A stretch of DNA of 44,981 bases. It comes from Fimbriimonadales bacterium (GTDB lineage: Bacteria > Armatimonadota > Fimbriimonadia > Fimbriimonadales > GBS-DC). Every line of letters begins with the position of its first letter. Position 1 is the stretch's first letter. Shown here one piece after another: positions 42,095 through 44,981 of the stretch. The position numbers were made by a program, and so were the translations under genes. The DNA is taken from assembly GCA_025061985.1 (NCBI GenBank), contig JANXAW010000040.1, forward strand, positions 1 to 44,981, in the 5' to 3' direction. The notes under the pieces are model-generated. The model saw nothing but the letters and a program-made list of their open reading frames with translations. It was not told the DNA's origin and ran no database searches.

Positions 42095-42219
42095 GTGCCT
42101 CCTGTTCTGAGCGTATGTGCCTGCTGACGACAGCAGGGGAGTGAGAGTGGGGAACAAACCGCGCAATGCGCAAGTTGCGCACGCTGCGTACCCGTGCTAC
42201 CTCAGAACAGGAGGGGCAC
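42095..42219 (-). promoter_or_regulatory. Long-range inverted repeat sequestering the prepilin Shine-Dalgarno
   Basis: A perfect 14-bp inverted repeat: 42201-42214 (CTCAGAACAGGAGG on plus) and 42098-42111. On the mRNA the 3' arm holds the Shine-Dalgarno AGGAGG of ATG 42092. The 5' arm encodes the last codons of the upstream ORF (PPVLR) right before its TAG. Three more pairs (GTG/CAC) extend the stem past a 2-nt bulge. The 89-nt loop contains further small hairpins (TGCGC-AACTT-GCGCA and CTGCTG-TCGT-CAGCAG). A local alternative hairpin (CGTGC...GCACG) would free the Shine-Dalgarno. Confidence 0.6.
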
Positions 42220-42589
42220 GTAGTGGCTGCGAGCGCAGAACTCGAGAGAGAGGGTGCGACTGTGGCGGCTCGTGGTAATGCGGAAGGGCAGCAAGTGTGC
42301 AAAGGAGCGTTAGCGTCTCTGTAAGTGTCGGCTCGCTGTCAGGGGCAGTGATAACTGGCTTGACATCTGTGAGGGCGGGTTGCAGTTCAGGCGCGCCACA
42401 AACGGGGCAAGGCTCGCACTCGCATGGCGCGCTGGAGCAGTCGCGCGCTGGCTCTGAGTTGCAGCACACGGGCGCATCGGGCGCGTACTGGCACGCCTGC
42501 AAGCAACCCCACGCCGCCGAGGGCGCCATCAGGCTGAGCCATAGCGCCCATAGCATCACCGCCCAGCGGTCTACCCAGCGCCCCCGCAC
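42197..42589 (-). CDS. Cys-rich secreted protein of unknown function
   Basis: A 130-residue exported protein if GTG 42589 is the start: [20 protein letters not shown] then APSAAWG-C, a signal peptide with a positively charged n-region and possible lipoprotein-like Cys. The mature part is packed with nine Cys within about 35 residues ([20 protein letters not shown]), and a later TLLC. The tail is Pro/His-rich and ends PPVLR. GTG 42589 lies 6 nt after TATAAT, which fits a leaderless start; ATG 42556 is the alternative. The frame is open up to 42679 but that would run into the tRNA-Glu gene. No family was recognised. It is followed directly by the prepilin-like gene, with the shared inverted repeat. 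Confidence 0.6.
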   Translation of the reverse strand: MRGRWVDRWAVMLWALWLSLMAPSAAWGCLQACQYAPDAPVCCNSEPARDCSSAPCECEPCPVCGAPELQPALTDVKPVITAPDSEPTLTETLTLLCTLAALPHYHEPPQSHPLSRVLRSQPLRAPPVLR

Positions 42590-42595
42590 AGCCCA

Positions 42596-42601
42596 ATTAT
42601 A
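42596..42601 (-). promoter_or_regulatory. -10 hexamer TATAAT, leaderless promoter of the Cys-rich gene
   Basis: Minus-strand GGG-TATAAT ends 6 nt before GTG 42589, exactly the spacing of a leaderless mRNA. It would also drive the downstream prepilin-like gene. Confidence 0.55.
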
Positions 42602-42628
42602 CCCACTATGCTCCTTGACGCTGAGGGC

Positions 42629-42658
42629 TTGCAAAAACCCGATGCGATTAGGTATACT
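42629..42658 (+). promoter_or_regulatory. Promoter of tRNA-Glu
   Basis: TTGCAA (42629-42634), an 18-nt spacer and TATACT (42653-42658) lie 13 nt before the tRNA. Confidence 0.5.
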
Positions 42659-42671
42659 ATAGTCGCTGGGT

Positions 42672-42748
42672 GACCCCATGGTCTAGTGGTCTAGGACGCC
42701 TGGTTTTCAGCCAGGAGGACGGGGGTTCGAATCCCCCTGGGGTCACCA
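42672..42748 (+). tRNA. tRNA-Glu (TTC)
   Basis: A cloverleaf with acceptor GACCCCA/TGGGGTC, anticodon stem CCTGG/CCAGG around the loop TTTTCAG (anticodon TTC), T-arm GGGGGTTCGAATCCCCC and encoded CCA (42746-42748). Confidence 0.95.
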
Positions 42749-42817
42749 GATGACAAAAGCCCTCTCACCTACACCCCAGTCCGTCTACTCGATAGGGGGA
42801 GTGACTAATACCGATTT

Positions 42818-42892
<75 letters not shown>

Positions 42893-43077
42893 ACGCACAA
42901 CTTGCCTCGAAAAGGCATGATTTCTAACCGACGAGTCAGCCGGCAACCTTCGACTGACCCCTTACATGCTCCGATAAAAGCGATTCCAGTATACCCCACG
43001 CGGGCGTGTCAATTCAAGAGGCAGCTGAACCTGCCTCAAGGACAGGATTGCTGCGCCCCGCGCCGAATCTTCACACC

Positions 43078-44529
43078 ATGACCCGCGTGCTTTACTACGG
43101 CGACAACCTTGAAGTGCTGCGCAAATATATCGGCGACGAGACGGTAGACCTGATTTATCTTGACCCGCCGTTCAACTCCAATCGCGACTACAACCTGCTT
43201 TTTCGCGAGCAATCGGGCGAGCCTGCGCAGGCGCAAATCAAAGCATTCACCGACACTTGGCAGTGGAGCGAACGCGCGTTTCAAACTTTCAAGTTAGAGT
43301 GCCCCAACCCGCGCTTGGTGGAGTTAGTGGACGGTTTTGTGCGCACGCTGGGCAGGAACGATTTGACGGCGTATCTGGTGATGATGGCTCCGCGTTTGAT
43401 AGAGCTGCATCGTGTGCTGAAGCCCACAGGCAGTTTGTACTTACACTGCGACCCGACGGCGAGCCACTACCTGAAGGTGATGTTGGATGTGATTTTCGGC
43501 GCGAGGAACTTCAGGAACGAAATCGCTTGGTGCTACACAGGCGGAGGCAGAAGTCAGAGATACTTCGGTAAAAAGCACGACATTATCTTCTTCTATTCTA
43601 AGTCAGACGAGTATATCTTCAACAGAGACGCTGTGCGCATCCCCTACGGTATAGATGTGTCCAAGCGAAAAAGCCTGTGGGCTTGGGGAAAGCACAAAGG
43701 GGTAGAAAAGGCCTATGCACCTCACCCAGAGGGAAAGATTCCCGAAGATTGGTGGACTATCCCCCCTGTAAACTCTCAAGCCAAAGAACGGCTCGGCTAC
43801 CCCACCCAAAAGCCCCTTGCCCTGCTGGAGCGTATCATCCAAGCCTCCAGCAACGAGGGCGACCTCGTGTTAGACCCCTTCTGCGGCTGCGGAACCGCCA
43901 TCGTCGCTGCCGAAAAACTGCGCCGACAGTGGATTGGCATCGACATCACTCACCTCGCGATTGCCCTCATCAAGTACCGCCTCAGCGATATGTTTGGACT
44001 ACAAGAACGCAAAGACTACCAAGTCATCGGCGAACCCACCACCGAAGCCGAGGCACGCGCCCTCGCCCAGCAAGACCGCGACGAGTTCCAAAAGTGGGCA
44101 ATCGGACTGGTTCCTCGCGCCCGCCCCTACCAGCAGAAAAAAGGCGCAGACACAGGGATTGACGGCGTGCTGTATTTTCAGGACGACCCGCGCGACGCGA
44201 AGAAAGCCCTCATTCAGGTCAAGTCGGGCAAGGTGAGCGTCAAAGACATTCGCGAGTTTGCTCAGGTGGTGAAGCGCGAGGGGGCGACTTTGGGGCTGTT
44301 TTTGACGCTGGAACCGCCCACTGAGCCGATGATTCGCGAAGCGGAGCAGGAGGGGTTTTACACCACGCCGTTGGGCAATCGGTTGCTGCCGCGCTTGCAG
44401 ATACGCACGGTGGCGCAACTGCTTTCGGGCGAGGGGTTTTTGATACCGAGTACGGCGTTGCTGATGGGCGTACAGCAAGCGGAGCGCGTTGCCCCCAATG
44501 CAGGGCAACAACAGATACCGCTGGAATAA
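43078..44529 (+). CDS. DNA methyltransferase (beta class) with C-terminal nuclease-like domain
   Basis: A 483-residue (from ATG 43078) DNA N4/N6-type methyltransferase. Motif IV DPPF (DLIYLDPPFNSNRDY, near residue 30) comes before motif I DPFCGCGT (near residue 270), the beta-class order. Between them lie the target-recognition region and the MTase core. Residues about 340 onward look like a PD-(D/E)XK/Mrr-type domain: GADTGIDGVLYF and ALIQVKSGKV with the D...QVK pattern, then a FLTLEPP strand. The two activities in one chain suggest a self-contained restriction-modification protein; cleavage has not been shown. GTG 43006 is an alternative start, 10 nt after a TATACC; homologues more likely begin at MTRVLYYGDNLE. 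There is no Shine-Dalgarno at either. Confidence 0.88.
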   Translation: MTRVLYYGDNLEVLRKYIGDETVDLIYLDPPFNSNRDYNLLFREQSGEPAQAQIKAFTDTWQWSERAFQTFKLECPNPRLVELVDGFVRTLGRNDLTAYLVMMAPRLIELHRVLKPTGSLYLHCDPTASHYLKVMLDVIFGARNFRNEIAWCYTGGGRSQRYFGKKHDIIFFYSKSDEYIFNRDAVRIPYGIDVSKRKSLWAWGKHKGVEKAYAPHPEGKIPEDWWTIPPVNSQAKERLGYPTQKPLALLERIIQASSNEGDLVLDPFCGCGTAIVAAEKLRRQWIGIDITHLAIALIKYRLSDMFGLQERKDYQVIGEPTTEAEARALAQQDRDEFQKWAIGLVPRARPYQQKKGADTGIDGVLYFQDDPRDAKKALIQVKSGKVSVKDIREFAQVVKREGATLGLFLTLEPPTEPMIREAEQEGFYTTPLGNRLLPRLQIRTVAQLLSGEGFLIPSTALLMGVQQAERVAPNAGQQQIPLE

Positions 44530-44549
44530 ATCAGACCCACCGGGCAGGA

Positions 44550-44711
44550 ATGGCGCGAATGGTGTGGCATACCACAGGTTGGGGCAGCAGGCACTTAGAG
44601 GTACAACAAAAAGGTGGTAGCTCGCTCCCTATGACACTCGAACCTTCGTACACGCTCGCGGCGACCAGTCCGCTGAACTTGCAGGGCGAGGTAATGCTTG
44701 GGCTGAAGTAA
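44550..44711 (+). CDS. Possible 53-residue ORF in the gap after the methyltransferase
   Basis: An open frame from ATG 44550 to TAA 44711, beginning MARMVWHTTGWGSR and ending SPLNLQGEVMLGLK. The end has beta-strand-like texture, so it could be a remnant of a longer gene. No signal peptide, good Shine-Dalgarno or recognised family. The rest of the 299-bp gap (44530-44828) shows only the promoter of the next gene. Confidence 0.2.
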   Translation: MARMVWHTTGWGSRHLEVQQKGGSSLPMTLEPSYTLAATSPLNLQGEVMLGLK

Positions 44712-44751
44712 GCGTGGGCGCAGAAATCCAGAATCTTCCCCTGAAACCTCG

Positions 44752-44780
44752 TCACAAAATCATCTGCTCCCTGCTATACT
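44752..44780 (+). promoter_or_regulatory. Promoter of the edge gene
   Basis: TCACAA (44752-44757), a 17-nt spacer and TATACT (44775-44780), followed by a leader with AGGAGG and ATG 44829. Confidence 0.4.
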
Positions 44781-44828
44781 GCAACAGAGCGCACCAAAAA
44801 CGCCAAACCAACAACAGGAGGAACAACA

Positions 44829-44981
44829 ATGAACAGGTTACTACGCAGTTTCGGATGCTTGCTCACGGTGGCTTGTGCCACAATCACGACGCTTCATGCT
44901 CAGGCGCGGCTGGATACGGGATGGTCTATCGGCGGAGGGGTGCTAAGCAGCAACCAATCGCTCGACTCGACGCGCTACTTT
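44829..44981 (+). CDS. Exported protein, N-terminal fragment cut by window edge
   Basis: The first 51 codons of a gene that runs past the window. A typical signal peptide (MNRLLRSFGCLLTVACATI, then TTLHAQA with an AxA-type site) precedes a mature start RLDTGWSIGGGVLSSNQSL. ATG 44829 has AGGAGG about 7 nt upstream. The GGGVLSSNQSL wording recalls secreted beta-rich proteins but is too short for a family call. Confidence 0.6.
   Translation, partial: MNRLLRSFGCLLTVACATITTLHAQARLDTGWSIGGGVLSSNQSLDSTRYF

Noticed and set aside
42590-42679. Longer start of the Cys-rich protein at 42679
   Set aside because: It would begin inside the tRNA-Glu gene and upstream of the TATAAT promoter.
44531-44755. 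A 74-codon minus-strand frame after the methyltransferase
   Set aside because: No signal, domain or RBS; the plus-strand 53-codon frame on the same DNA is only slightly better.

Overview
The window is about 45 kb of gene-dense bacterial DNA of moderately high GC, with complete genes except at the right edge. The best guess for the source is a diderm bacterium of the Armatimonadota (Fimbriimonadia-like), probably thermophilic. This rests on two H-X9-DG prepilin-type proteins, two Uma2-family nucleases, a baeRF10-type release-factor-like protein, an Omp85 protein and a lipid A gene run. It is an inference from gene content, not a phylogeny; Planctomycetota-like lineages share some of these families. 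Stops are TAA, TAG and TGA, so the standard code applies.

Layout. 0.1-3.6 kb: a P2-type cation ATPase and a Uma2 protein. 3.6-12.8 kb: a surface-polysaccharide block with a sugar-nucleotide-type epimerase/dehydratase, five glycosyltransferases and a secreted multidomain protein. Two of the glycosyltransferases carry an in-frame stop. 12.8-17 kb: a prepilin-like protein, pyrD-pyrK (pyrimidine synthesis), a TPR protein, and yggT-divIVA (division/shape). 17-22 kb: a GH50-agarase-like glycoside hydrolase convergent with an Omp85 protein, then folC. 22-25.7 kb: two tiny membrane ORFs followed by flagellar fliM-fliY-fliO-fliP. 25.7-28.3 kb: DAHP synthase and an MmgE/PrpD protein. 28.3-32.1 kb: initiator tRNA, a membrane-anchored HEAT-repeat protein, a T2SS/T4P F-type inner-membrane protein and folK. 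32.2-37.4 kb: a lipoprotein, an LptC/LptA-like protein and lpxC-fabZ-lpxA-lpxB, with start/stop overlaps from the LptC-like gene to lpxC and lpxC to fabZ, a 12-nt fabZ-lpxA gap, and an ATGA overlap from lpxA to lpxB. 37.5-41 kb: PLP decarboxylase, baeRF-like protein and a second Uma2 protein. 41-43 kb: a Cys-rich secreted protein and a prepilin-like protein, then tRNA-Glu and tRNA-Ala. 43-45 kb: a DNA methyltransferase fused to a nuclease-like domain, and the start of an exported protein.

Two expression themes recur. First, at least ten genes have a TATAAT/TANNNT hexamer ending only 6-12 nt before the start codon and no Shine-Dalgarno, which points to leaderless or near-leaderless transcripts. 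Second, two genes for surface appendages (fliM and the prepilin at 42.1 kb) have their Shine-Dalgarno inside a perfect inverted repeat whose 5' arm lies at the end of a small upstream ORF. This is the layout expected if ribosomes finishing the small ORF open the downstream start site. I regard this as the most interesting unexplained signal here. No CRISPR array, insertion sequence, prophage or integrase was seen.
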